Below, piece by piece: positions 31,645 through 39,972 of a DNA stretch of 64,000 bases. Under the pieces are notes generated by a model. That model was not told where the DNA came from. It saw only the letters and a program-made list of their open reading frames with translations, and made no database searches. Origin of the DNA: Candidatus Moraniibacteriota bacterium (GTDB lineage Bacteria; Patescibacteria; Paceibacteria; Moranbacterales; UBA2206). How positions within the stretch are numbered: the first letter of the stretch is position 1; every line of letters begins with the position of its first letter. The position numbers and the translations under genes are program-made. The stretch lies in NCBI GenBank assembly GCA_030645735.1, contig JAUSNP010000001.1:8850-72849 (forward strand). The letters run 5' to 3'.

Positions 31645-33039
31645 ATGTCAGAAAAATTTTATATCACAACTCCCATATATTACGTAAATGCGAAACCACA
31701 TGTTGGTCATGCATATACGACCATTGCGGCCGATGTTTTGGCACGCTTTCAAAAATTGCAAGGCAAAGAAGTTTTCTTTTTGACTGGCACAGACGAACAT
31801 GGTTTGAAAATTCAAAAGAAAGCGGATGAGGCCGGCTTGGCACCGCAACAATTTGTGGATGGGATTTCTGATGAATTCAAGAAACTCTGGAAGGATTTGA
31901 ATATTGATTATTCTAATTTTATACGAACTACAGACAAAAAGCATATTGAGGCCGTGCAGAAAGTTTTGCAAACATTGTATGACAAAGGTGCAATCTACAA
32001 GGGTACATATTCTGGGATGTATTGTGTGGGATGTGAGCAATTTAAAAGCGAAAACGAGCTAGTTGATGGAAAATGTCCAGATCATGGTACTGTGCCAGAA
32101 AAAATGGAAGAAGAATGCTATCTTCTAAAAATGACAGATATTCAAGAAAGATTGATTGAAAAGATTGAAAAAAATGAATTTGAAATTGCACCAGAAAGAT
32201 ATAAAAATGAAATTCTGTCTTTTTTGAAAAGTCAGAAATTAAACGATATTTCTATATCCAGAAAGAATGTGGCATGGGGGATTCCATTGCCATTTGATCT
32301 AAATCAAACAGCCTATGTTTGGATTGATGCATTTTTGAATTATCTAACTGGCTTAGGTTGGGATGGCGATGAAAAAAATATTCCCAAGGAGTGGCCAGTG
32401 GATGTGCAGTTTATCGGCAAAGATATTTTGCGCGTGCACGCCACTATTTGGCCGGCAATCTTATTGCATCTGGGGATTGAATTGCCCAAAATGATTTTCA
32501 CGCACGGACATATTTTGTCAGATGGAAAAAAGATGAGCAAAACCTTGGGCAACTCAATTGCTACTTCAGATATGATTGAAAAATTCGGCATAGATGGCAC
32601 TCGTTACCTTTTGCTTTCAGCCGGACCCTTTGGACAAGATATTGATGTGACAATGAAGAGAATGATTGAAAATTATAATGCAGACCTAGCAAATGGTTTA
32701 GGTAATTTAGTTTCCAGAATAATTAAGTTAAGTGAGAGTGCCACGAAGCCTGACATTATTAGTACAAATAATAATATCATAGAAGGTATGAAATTTGATT
32801 TGAAACTTAGCTTTATTTGGTCTGGCATTAGGGCATGCAATAAATATATTGATGATAATAAACCCTGGGAGCTAGTAAAAAATAATAAAGAAGAATTTGA
32901 AAATGTTATTTTGAAACTAAAAAGAGATCTTAGTATAATTGCAAATGACCTAATTCCATTTATGCCTGACACTGCAGAAAAAATAAAAAAAGCTTTGGAA
33001 ACAAAACAAGTAGAGATTCTTTTTCCAAGAATAAAATAA
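31645..33039 (+). CDS. metG: Methionyl-tRNA synthetase
   Basis: The 464-residue class I synthetase has YITTPIYYVNAKPHVGHAYT (HIGH), a one-knuckle zinc region (YCVGCEQF...CPDHG), GKDILRVHATIWPAILL and the KMSKS loop DGKKMSKTLGNS, then a helical anticodon-binding domain. It lacks the C-terminal EMAP-like tRNA-binding domain of longer MetRS. ATG 31645 starts 1 bp after rsmI. Confidence 0.97.
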   Translation: MSEKFYITTPIYYVNAKPHVGHAYTTIAADVLARFQKLQGKEVFFLTGTDEHGLKIQKKADEAGLAPQQFVDGISDEFKKLWKDLNIDYSNFIRTTDKKHIEAVQKVLQTLYDKGAIYKGTYSGMYCVGCEQFKSENELVDGKCPDHGTVPEKMEEECYLLKMTDIQERLIEKIEKNEFEIAPERYKNEILSFLKSQKLNDISISRKNVAWGIPLPFDLNQTAYVWIDAFLNYLTGLGWDGDEKNIPKEWPVDVQFIGKDILRVHATIWPAILLHLGIELPKMIFTHGHILSDGKKMSKTLGNSIATSDMIEKFGIDGTRYLLLSAGPFGQDIDVTMKRMIENYNADLANGLGNLVSRIIKLSESATKPDIISTNNNIIEGMKFDLKLSFIWSGIRACNKYIDDNKPWELVKNNKEEFENVILKLKRDLSIIANDLIPFMPDTAEKIKKALETKQVEILFPRIK

Positions 33040-33058
33040 ATTTGTTTTTAAAATAAAA

Positions 33059-33733
33059 ATGAACAAAATAAAATTAGGATTATTGTTTGCGATAATATTA
33101 ACGCTAGTTTCTTGCGAAACAGTTTTAGCTGAGGATGTGCTCAATCCAAATTATGGTACAACAACTTTCTTTTCCGAGAAAAGTGAGAAGCCATCCAGCA
33201 ATCCTCCTGTGTATGATGTTGGCGCCAAGGCGGGCAAAAAACCTCCCAAAGATGATAACAATGATAATGGGGCTGATGACAATAACAATGGCGGATTGTT
33301 CAATCGAATAGTCGATAGCGTAGGAGGTTTTTTTGGCGGAGCGACTGACTCAATGACTGATCCAACAAAAAATTCATTGTTTGATTTGCAAAAAGATTCT
33401 AATCAGAATGATTCTAATTCAGGAAGCGATGGCAGTGATTTTGTTATGGGTGCCAGAGGAGAGAGCTTGGAAAATTTAGATGAGGAAGTGGCTGCAAAAT
33501 ATAATAGCCGAGTTTCCAGCGGTTTTAGCTTTAGGGACAATGGGTCAAGTTCGGCGCCCAAAAAAAGCAAGTTGCTTTTTACAAATATTGTGATTCCCAT
33601 TGATATGACAACTCAGTATGTTCTAGTGGGCTTTGTGTTTTTAATAGCAACCGGATTAGCAGTTGGATATTATTTATGGAAAAAAGAAGTCGCTAAGGAT
33701 AAAAAATATTCAGATGATGAAGATTATCAGTAA
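33059..33733 (+). CDS. Secreted/membrane-anchored protein of unknown function
   Basis: The 224-residue protein has an N-terminal signal sequence (KIKLGLLFAIILTLVSCETVLA), where LVSC could be a lipobox, an Asp/Asn/Ser-rich low-complexity middle, and a C-terminal TM helix (TQYVLVGFVFLIATGLAVGYYLW) with an acidic cytoplasmic tail. No catalytic motif is visible. It lies between metG and tatD with short gaps. Confidence 0.6.
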   Translation: MNKIKLGLLFAIILTLVSCETVLAEDVLNPNYGTTTFFSEKSEKPSSNPPVYDVGAKAGKKPPKDDNNDNGADDNNNGGLFNRIVDSVGGFFGGATDSMTDPTKNSLFDLQKDSNQNDSNSGSDGSDFVMGARGESLENLDEEVAAKYNSRVSSGFSFRDNGSSSAPKKSKLLFTNIVIPIDMTTQYVLVGFVFLIATGLAVGYYLWKKEVAKDKKYSDDEDYQ

Positions 33734-33744
33734 CAAAAGCCAGT

Positions 33745-34539
33745 ATGATTGATAGCCATGCGCACCTAGACGATAGGCAATATGATCAAGATCGCGAAGC
33801 AACCATTGCTCGCGCTTTTGCGTCTGGCGTGGAAAAAATAATCAATATCGGCGCAGATTTAGCAGGAAGTATTGCCTCAGTCGAATTAGCTATACAATAT
33901 GACAATGTTTTTGCCACAGTGGGACTGCATCCGAATGTTTTTGATGAGTTTGATGAATCCCAAGTCCAAGAACTTTGCAATGAAATTCGCAATCTAGCTA
34001 GCAATGAAAAAGTAGTGGCCATTGGAGAAATTGGTTTGGATTATTATAGCCATGACGAAAACTCGATTACACCAGAACAAAAAGAAAATCAGAAAAAAAG
34101 TTTTGTGGCTCAAATTGAAATTGCTCGAGAATTTAATCTACCAGTTGTTATTCATTGTCGAGACGCCTATGAAGATGTATATGAAATAATTGAAAAATAT
34201 CCTGAAGTTAGTTTTGTATTTCATTGTTATGGGGGCGGCTTGGAATTTACGCAAAAACTTTTGAGTATGAATAATGTCTGGTTTTCTTTTACTGGAAACA
34301 TTACCTATGCCAAATCTGACTTGGAAGTATTTGGCGTGGTAAAAGAAATCCCATTGGAGAGGATAATGCTGGAGACAGATTGTCCATATTTGACCCCGGT
34401 GCCACATCGCGGGAAACGGAATGAACCGGCTTATGTCACCTATGTCCAGGGTAAAATCGCTGAAATAAAGCAAATTTCAGCTAATAAAGTGGATGAAGTG
34501 ACCACAAGAACTGCCAAGAAATTCCTCAGTCTAGCTTAG
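33745..34539 (+). CDS. TatD-family metal-dependent DNase
   Basis: The 264-residue TIM-barrel hydrolase has the metal ligands of the family: MIDSHAHLDD, AIGEIGLDYY, PVVIHCRDAYEDV, FHCYGG and ETDCPYLTPVPHRGKRNEP. TatD proteins are Mg-dependent DNases/exonucleases linked to repair and DNA turnover. It starts 11 bp after the preceding gene. Confidence 0.93.
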   Translation: MIDSHAHLDDRQYDQDREATIARAFASGVEKIINIGADLAGSIASVELAIQYDNVFATVGLHPNVFDEFDESQVQELCNEIRNLASNEKVVAIGEIGLDYYSHDENSITPEQKENQKKSFVAQIEIAREFNLPVVIHCRDAYEDVYEIIEKYPEVSFVFHCYGGGLEFTQKLLSMNNVWFSFTGNITYAKSDLEVFGVVKEIPLERIMLETDCPYLTPVPHRGKRNEPAYVTYVQGKIAEIKQISANKVDEVTTRTAKKFLSLA

Positions 34540-34562
34540 CTGAGCCCAAATTTTTCGTTGAG

Positions 34563-34591
34563 TTGACTTTTTTACCAATTTGCGAGACAAT
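34563..34591 (+). promoter_or_regulatory. Candidate promoter of the ATP synthase operon
   Basis: TTGACT (34563-34568), 17-nt spacer, GACAAT (34586-34591). Predicted +1 near 34598, upstream of the AtpI/AtpZ-like ORF. Confidence 0.45.
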
Positions 34592-34631
34592 TAATAACGA
34601 TGCTGTGACCCTAATTCAAGAACCTTCAAAG

Positions 34632-34901
34632 ATGATTGAGGATAATAAGCAGGTTAAAAACTATTGGAAAGAAAACGGCTTGAGCCTGTTTTTTAAATTG
34701 AGCGGTTGGATTGTCGGACCAATTTTGCTGGCAGTTGTTGTTGGGAAATGGCTGGACAAGAAATATCAAACTGAGCCATGGCTGTTTCTCTTGTCAGTTG
34801 GAGTCGCTTTCGCGATTTCAGTCTATGGCATGATCAAGGATGCTTTGGCAGAACTAAAAAGAATTGAAGCAGAAGAAAAAAATAAAAAGTCTAAAGACTA
34901 A
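34632..34901 (+). CDS. AtpZ/AtpI-like protein, first gene of the ATP synthase operon
   Basis: The 89-residue protein has two TM helices with FKLSGWIVGPILLAVVVGKWLDKKY and WLFLLSVGVAFAISVYGMIKDA, the pattern of AtpZ/AtpI accessory proteins found ahead of atpB. The family is linked to F0 assembly (c-ring) or Mg/Ca transport. ATG 34632 is chosen; earlier starts (TTG 34563, GTG 34605) lie in or near the promoter. The last codons lie inside a TAAAGTC-type repeat. Confidence 0.75.
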   Translation: MIEDNKQVKNYWKENGLSLFFKLSGWIVGPILLAVVVGKWLDKKYQTEPWLFLLSVGVAFAISVYGMIKDALAELKRIEAEEKNKKSKD

Positions 34902-35016
34902 TTGCTAAAGTCTAAAGCAAAACTAAAGTTAAAAGTATAAAGTTAAAAAATACTTAAAACTTTAGACTTAAATACTTTTTTTTAGACTTTGAACTTTAGA
35001 TATTAGACTTATAAAC
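34887..35016. repeat. TAAAGTC heptad palindromic repeat (atpI-atpB gap)
   Basis: TAAAGTC/TAAAGTT units are followed by reverse-complement units (ACTTTAG, GACTTTA), giving a long hairpin that fills the gap and overlaps the end of the upstream ORF. Confidence 0.8.
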
Positions 35017-35029
35017 TATAGATCAAAAT

Positions 35030-35878
35030 ATGTCAGCGAATACAGAGCAAATAAATAATAGTGCAGAAACTCAAGAAGTCTCTCATGAGGCAACTCTTTT
35101 TGCTGAACCGATTTTTCACATCGGCAGTTTCACAGTCACCAACGCTTTGCTCAATAGTTGGGCAACCGTAATCATCTTAGTGATTTTGTTTGTTGTGATT
35201 GGCAAGAAAATCAAGAGTGTGCCAAAGGGTTTGCAAAATATTTTTGAAATTTTGATGGATGAGGCCTTGAAACTAGCTGACAGCGTAACTGGCAATCGCA
35301 AGAAGACTGAAAAATTCTTGCCCATTGCCCTGACGCTGTTTTTGTTTATCTTGGTGAACAATTGGTTGGGTCTTTTGCCAGGTGTTGGCACCATGGGATT
35401 TATTGAGAACGGCGAGCACGGGAAGGTTTTCGTGCCACTTTTCCGTGGAGCCACAGCTGATTTGAATATGACTTTAGCCCTATCACTTTTCGCAGTTGTG
35501 GCCTCGCATGTGATGGGTGTAATTATGATTGGTGTGACTAGTCATTTGAACAAGTTTTTGAATGTGAAAGCTTTTCTAGAAATTCCGAAAAAAATCAAGA
35601 AAGACATCTCTGTGATTTTGGTCAATCCAATCAAAGCGTTTGTGGGTCTGATTGAAATTATTGGAGAGATTGCCAAGGTGGCTTCATTGTCATTTAGGTT
35701 GTTCGGCAACATTTTTGCCGGCGAGGTTTTGATGGCTTCAATGATGGCGATTTTCGCTTTCGTTTTGCCGTTGCCATTTATTTTTATGGAAATTGTAGTG
35801 GGTGTTATTCAGGCGTTGATTTTTGCGATGTTGACGATGGTGTTTATGACGATAGCGACTACCAACGAAGAGCACTAA
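35030..35878 (+). CDS. atpB: ATP synthase F0 subunit a
   Basis: The 282-residue protein has 5-6 TM helices and the key helix IAKVASLSFRLFGNIFAGEVLM, where the Arg of SFRLFGN faces the c-ring. VNNWLGLLPGVGTMGF is also typical. Subunit a forms the two half-channels for H+. Confidence 0.95.
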   Translation: MSANTEQINNSAETQEVSHEATLFAEPIFHIGSFTVTNALLNSWATVIILVILFVVIGKKIKSVPKGLQNIFEILMDEALKLADSVTGNRKKTEKFLPIALTLFLFILVNNWLGLLPGVGTMGFIENGEHGKVFVPLFRGATADLNMTLALSLFAVVASHVMGVIMIGVTSHLNKFLNVKAFLEIPKKIKKDISVILVNPIKAFVGLIEIIGEIAKVASLSFRLFGNIFAGEVLMASMMAIFAFVLPLPFIFMEIVVGVIQALIFAMLTMVFMTIATTNEEH

Positions 35879-35984
35879 TTTTTTTTGTTAATTAATTTTT
35901 TTTTATATTTTATTTATAATCACTAACTATTCTCCCCATAGAGAGAGAAAGGATAAATAGTGGTGTTAAATAAAAAACAACAAC

Positions 35985-36197
35985 ATGGAGTCAGTAATGT
36001 TAGCGAAAGCTCTAGCAATCGGACTTGGTTCAATCGGACCCGGATTTGCGATTGGTATGATCGGATCAAAAGCGATGGAGTCAATCGGGAGAAATCCTGA
36101 AGCAACTGGAAAGATTTTGGTGCCAATGCTTTTGGCAGCTGCTTTTGCAGAAGCTATCGCAATCTACGCCCTAGTTATTGCTTTTTCAATAAAGTAA
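35985..36197 (+). CDS. atpE: ATP synthase F0 subunit c
   Basis: The 70-residue hairpin has helix 1 (ALAIGLGSIGPGFAIGMIGSKAMESIGRNPEA) and helix 2 with the ion-binding carboxylate Glu56 in AAAFAEAIAIYALVI. Ala follows the Glu, where Na+-binding rings carry Ser/Thr, and the helix-1 Gln of Na+ rings is missing, so H+ coupling is likely. Confidence 0.96.
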   Translation: MESVMLAKALAIGLGSIGPGFAIGMIGSKAMESIGRNPEATGKILVPMLLAAAFAEAIAIYALVIAFSIK

Positions 36198-36204
36198 TTT
36201 CACA

Positions 36205-36228
36205 AGACTCTTCAGTAATGGAGAGTCT
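36205..36228 (+). other. Intercistronic hairpin after atpE
   Basis: AGACTCT and AGAGTCT pair around a 10-nt loop, without a T run. Position directly after the c-subunit gene suggests mRNA stabilisation or processing, as needed for high c-subunit stoichiometry; this role is inferred. Confidence 0.55.
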
Positions 36229-36269
36229 GAATGAGACTATTTTAAAAAATAACCAAACTATATAATATT

Positions 36270-36758
36270 ATGGAAGAATTAGTAAAAACATTTCATATTG
36301 AGGCGGGCATGTTGTTGGCTCAATTTATTAATTTCGTGATTGTTTTATTGGTGTTGTATAAATTTGCCTATGGACCAGTTTTGAAATTGTTAAATGAAAG
36401 AACAGCCAAAATTGAAAAAGGCTTGGCGGACGCTGAAGCTTCACACAAAAAATTGTCTGAAATTTCTGAAAAGGAAGCCGCAGTTTTGGTGGAAGCGAGA
36501 AAACAAGCACAAGAAATCATCAAGAAAGCCGAGGATATGGCAATCACTCAATCACAGGTGATTGTGACCACTGCCAAAGAACAAACTGAAAAAATGATGG
36601 AAACTGCCAAGAAACAAATTGAACAAGAAAAAGAAAAATTATTGGCAGAAGTGAAAACAGAGGTGGCAAACCTAGTAGTGATGGCAACAGAAAAAATTAT
36701 TCATGAAAAATTGGACAGTCATAAAGACCAGGAGTTAATAGGCAGGTCAATTGTATAA
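36270..36758 (+). CDS. atpF: ATP synthase F0 subunit b
   Basis: The 162-residue protein has one N-terminal TM helix (MLLAQFINFVIVLLVLYKFAYGPV) followed by a long charged helix (AEASHKKLSEISEKEAAVLVEA and onward) ending with VVMATEKIIHEKLD. It forms the peripheral stalk dimer linking F0 to F1. Confidence 0.93.
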   Translation: MEELVKTFHIEAGMLLAQFINFVIVLLVLYKFAYGPVLKLLNERTAKIEKGLADAEASHKKLSEISEKEAAVLVEARKQAQEIIKKAEDMAITQSQVIVTTAKEQTEKMMETAKKQIEQEKEKLLAEVKTEVANLVVMATEKIIHEKLDSHKDQELIGRSIV

Positions 36759-36759
36759 A

Positions 36760-36888
36760 ATCCAAAAATCAAAATCTCAAATTCCAAATAAATTACAATA
36801 TCAAAAAACTAAAATTCAAAACGATTTTGAATTTTGAAAATTGTAATTTAGAATTTATTTGGAGCTTGTAATTTAGAATTTGTAATTT
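36760..36888. repeat. CAAATTC-type palindromic repeat (atpF-atpH gap)
   Basis: AT-rich units (CAAATTC, CAAAATC, TAAATTAC) followed by reverse-complement units (GAATTTT, TTAGAATTTG) give a gap-filling hairpin of about 130 nt. Related GAAATTC units occur in leuS. Confidence 0.75.
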
Positions 36889-37290
36889 ATGAAAATAACA
36901 GTAACACAATATGCCAAGTCTCTATATGAGGCAATTAAAGATAAGCCACAAATAGAGGTTGATTTGGTGGTGACAAATTTCTTGAAACTTTTGCAAAAAA
37001 ATGGTCAAATGAAATTGGCTAAAAAAGTCAGTGAAAAATTTTCAGCCATTTGGAACAAGGAGCAGGGAGTTGTGGAAGCAGAAGTGATCACAAGATACAA
37101 GATACAAGATACAATGACCAAAGAAATCGAAAAGTTTATCAAAGAAAAATATTCAGCTAAGGAAGTGGTGATAAAGAATGTAGTGGATGAAAAGATTCAG
37201 GGCGGAGTAATTATAAAAGTCGGAGATGAATTGTTAGACGCTTCAGTAGCGGGCATGCTAGAAAATCTAAAAAAAGAATTGGCAAAATAA
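36889..37290 (+). CDS. atpH: ATP synthase F1 subunit delta (short form)
   Basis: The 133-residue protein matches OSCP/delta with N-terminal QYAKSLYEAIKDKP and the C-terminal signature VDEKIQGGVIIKVGDELLDASVAGMLENLK. It is shorter than the usual ~175-180 residues, mainly in the N-terminal helical domain. A CAAGATA x3 repeat (37091-37111) encodes RYKIQD in the middle. It connects F1 to the b stalk. Confidence 0.9.
   Translation: MKITVTQYAKSLYEAIKDKPQIEVDLVVTNFLKLLQKNGQMKLAKKVSEKFSAIWNKEQGVVEAEVITRYKIQDTMTKEIEKFIKEKYSAKEVVIKNVVDEKIQGGVIIKVGDELLDASVAGMLENLKKELAK
37091..37111. repeat. CAAGATA x3 heptad repeat inside atpH
   Basis: Three perfect 7-nt units (21 nt, so frame-neutral) between the two domains of the delta subunit. 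Confidence 0.9.
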
Positions 37291-37319
37291 TTTGTATTAA
37301 AATAATTTTAAATAAATTT

Positions 37320-38822
37320 ATGACGAAAGATTACATCATTGATCAACTGAAAAAACAAATCGAAAATTTTGAAACTTTGACGCAGACTGAAAAAGTCGGA
37401 ACTGTAGTTGAGGTGGGCGATGGTGTGGCCAAAATCTCTGGCCTGTCAGATGCCATGGCTTCTGAAATGTTGGAATTTCCAGGCGGCGTGTTTGGAGTGG
37501 CCTTGAACTTGGAAGAAGGTGCAGTGGGTGCCATGATTTTAGGTGACTACACTGGCATCAAGGAAGGCGACATCGTGAAATCAACTGGCAAAATTTTGTC
37601 AGTACCGGTGGGCGATATGATGATTGGGCGAGTAGTGAGTCCGTTGGGCGTGGCGATTGATGGCAAAGGTGAAATCAAATCCGAAACATATTATCCAGTA
37701 GAAAAAATTGCGCCGGGAGTTATTACGCGAAAATCAGTGAGCGTGCCAGTACAAACTGGTATCAAAGCCATTGACGCTGTGATCCCAGTTGGACGTGGTC
37801 AACGAGAATTGATCATTGGTGACCGACAAACTGGAAAAACTGCCGTGGCCATCGATGCTATCATCAATCAAAAAGGACAAGACTTGATTTGTATTTATGT
37901 CGCCATTGGACAAAAGGAATCTAAGATTGCAAGAATTGTAGCTGAATTGGAAAAGCGCGGAGCAATGGAGCACACTATTATGGTGGTGGCCGGAGCTTCA
38001 GATCCAGCGGCGTTGTCATTTATTTCTCCATACGCCGGTTGTGCGATGGGTGAATATTTCTTAGACAAGGGGAAAGACGTTTTGATTATCTATGATGATT
38101 TGTCAAAGCATGCTTGGGCATATCGCCAAATTTCTTTGATTTTGCGAAGACCACCAGGACGTGAAGCCTATCCTGGAGATATTTTTTATTTGCATTCCCG
38201 ACTTTTGGAGCGTTCAGCGCGTTTGAACGAAGATTTTGGTGGTGGTTCAATCACAGCTTTGCCAATCATTGAAACTCAAGCCGGTGATGTGTCAGCCTAC
38301 ATTCCGACCAATGTGATTTCTATTACTGACGGTCAGATTTATTTGGAAACTGATCTTTTCTACAAGGGTATACGACCAGCTTTGAACGTTGGCTTGTCAG
38401 TTTCTCGTGTGGGATCAGCCGCGCAAACTAAAGCTATGAAAAAAGTGGCTGGCAAGTTGCGACTCGATTTGGCGCAGTTCCGTGAATTGGAAGCTTTTGC
38501 GCAATTTGGTTCAGACTTGGATGAGAATACCAGAAAGCAAATCGAAAGAGGACGACGCACTATTGAAATTTTGAAACAAGACCAATATGAGCCGATGCCA
38601 ATGCAAAACCAAGTAGCAATTTTGTATGCATTGACCAATGGTTTCTTGGATGATGTGGTGGTGGAAAAGGTGAAGGCTTGGGAAAATGATTTCCACAAAT
38701 ATTTGCAATCTAGTGCCAAAGAAACTTTGGAATTGATCGCGAGCAAAAAAGAATTGGCAGAAGATGTGGTGGCGAGTTTGGAGAAAGCAATTAAGGAGTT
38801 TAAAGAAACTTATCAAAGCTAA
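37320..38822 (+). CDS. atpA: ATP synthase F1 subunit alpha
   Basis: The 500-residue protein has the Walker A GDRQTGKTAVA (about residues 167-177), SIxYVAIGQK-type segment (CIYVAIGQKESKIA), the Walker B IIYDDLSKHAWAYRQ and PPGREAYPGDIFYLHSRLLER. It is full length and the nucleotide site is intact. Start context is AAATTTATG. Confidence 0.98.
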   Translation: MTKDYIIDQLKKQIENFETLTQTEKVGTVVEVGDGVAKISGLSDAMASEMLEFPGGVFGVALNLEEGAVGAMILGDYTGIKEGDIVKSTGKILSVPVGDMMIGRVVSPLGVAIDGKGEIKSETYYPVEKIAPGVITRKSVSVPVQTGIKAIDAVIPVGRGQRELIIGDRQTGKTAVAIDAIINQKGQDLICIYVAIGQKESKIARIVAELEKRGAMEHTIMVVAGASDPAALSFISPYAGCAMGEYFLDKGKDVLIIYDDLSKHAWAYRQISLILRRPPGREAYPGDIFYLHSRLLERSARLNEDFGGGSITALPIIETQAGDVSAYIPTNVISITDGQIYLETDLFYKGIRPALNVGLSVSRVGSAAQTKAMKKVAGKLRLDLAQFRELEAFAQFGSDLDENTRKQIERGRRTIEILKQDQYEPMPMQNQVAILYALTNGFLDDVVVEKVKAWENDFHKYLQSSAKETLELIASKKELAEDVVASLEKAIKEFKETYQS

Positions 38823-38826
38823 AATA

Positions 38827-38973
38827 TGTCATTGCGAGCGTAGTATCGGCGACTGAGCCGATACGAAGCGTGGCAATCTCATGCAATAATTCACAGAATT
38901 TAATGTAAGGTACAGTGAATTAAAATATGAGATTGCCACGGTCGTTCCGCGGCGGAACTTCCTCGCAATGACA
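38827..38973. repeat. TGTCATTGCGAG-type miniature inverted-repeat element (atpA-atpG gap)
   Basis: Terminal repeats TGTCATTGCGAG / CTCGCAATGACA, an inner pair GTGGCAATCTCATG / ATGAGATTGCCAC and small hairpins inside. This element type is widespread among bacteria. Only 11 bp separate it from the atpG ATG. Confidence 0.9.
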
Positions 38974-38984
38974 AAGAAAAAAAT

Positions 38985-39938
38985 ATGGCTAGTACACGCG
39001 ATATTCGTAGACGTATAAAATCAGTAGGGAACACCCAAAAAATCACTCGAGCAATGGAGATGGTTTCAGCTGCCAAGATGAGAAAATCTGTGGCGAGTGT
39101 TTTGGCGGTGCGACCATATGCGCATGCGGCCTGGAGCGTGTTGACCAATCTTTCACGGGCTTTTGAAAAAAATCATGCTGGTCTTTTGGAAGTGCGTGAG
39201 GTGAAAAATGTTTTGGCCATCGCCATAACTTCCAACAAGGGTTTGTGTGGGGCTTTCAATGCGCAAATTATCAAAAAAATCAAAGACGAAATTGCCAATC
39301 CAGAAAGATTGAGCATCAATCGAGTGGGCAAAGAAAAACTTGGCATCAAAAACAAGAACATCAAGATTGATTTTATCACCATTGGAAAGAAGGGTGAGGC
39401 GGTGGTGCGCAAAGCTGGCAAGGATATTATTGCATCTTTCAATGAGTTGACCTATTTGCCAAAAATTGACGATGTGCGCGTCGTGGGCAAGGTTGTGACA
39501 GAAGATTATCTAGCCAAAAAATATGACAAGGTGGTGGTTTTCTATACTGACTATGTTTCGGCTATGAGTCAGCAAACAAAAGTTCGCCAGATTTTGCCAA
39601 TTTCTAAAATTGATTTGGAGAAACAAATTGCCGAGATGGATGTGTTGGCCAAAGAATATGGCTTGGATGCGCCAGTGCGAGAATACAAAGTTGAGCCCAA
39701 TCCTGAGTCAGTGTTGGAATATATTTTGCCTCGCTTGATCGACATGCAAATCTATCACGCGATTTTGGAATCAAACGCTGCCAAAGAATCAACTCGGATG
39801 ATGGCCATGAGAAGCGCGACTGATGCAGCTGGAGAAATGAAGGATGACCTGACATTTGTATATAATCAGATTCGGCAGATGAAGATTACACAGGAGATTG
39901 CAGAGATTTCAGCCGGACGTGCTGCATTGGAAAATTAA
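38985..39938 (+). CDS. atpG: ATP synthase F1 subunit gamma
   Basis: The 317-residue protein has RDIRRRIKSVGNTQKITRAMEMVSAAKMRK at the N-terminus, SNKGLCGAFNAQI, and the C-terminal MRSATDAAGEM / YNQIRQMKITQEIAEISAGRAAL. It is the rotor axle and is full length. Confidence 0.97.
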   Translation: MASTRDIRRRIKSVGNTQKITRAMEMVSAAKMRKSVASVLAVRPYAHAAWSVLTNLSRAFEKNHAGLLEVREVKNVLAIAITSNKGLCGAFNAQIIKKIKDEIANPERLSINRVGKEKLGIKNKNIKIDFITIGKKGEAVVRKAGKDIIASFNELTYLPKIDDVRVVGKVVTEDYLAKKYDKVVVFYTDYVSAMSQQTKVRQILPISKIDLEKQIAEMDVLAKEYGLDAPVREYKVEPNPESVLEYILPRLIDMQIYHAILESNAAKESTRMMAMRSATDAAGEMKDDLTFVYNQIRQMKITQEIAEISAGRAALEN

Positions 39939-39972
39939 TTTTGTTTATTAGTAAAATATTTTTTATAAATTT

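Noticed and set aside
35985..36197. Na+-coupled ATP synthase
   Set aside because: The c subunit has Ala after the ion-binding Glu and lacks the Gln and Ser/Thr ligands of Na+ rings.
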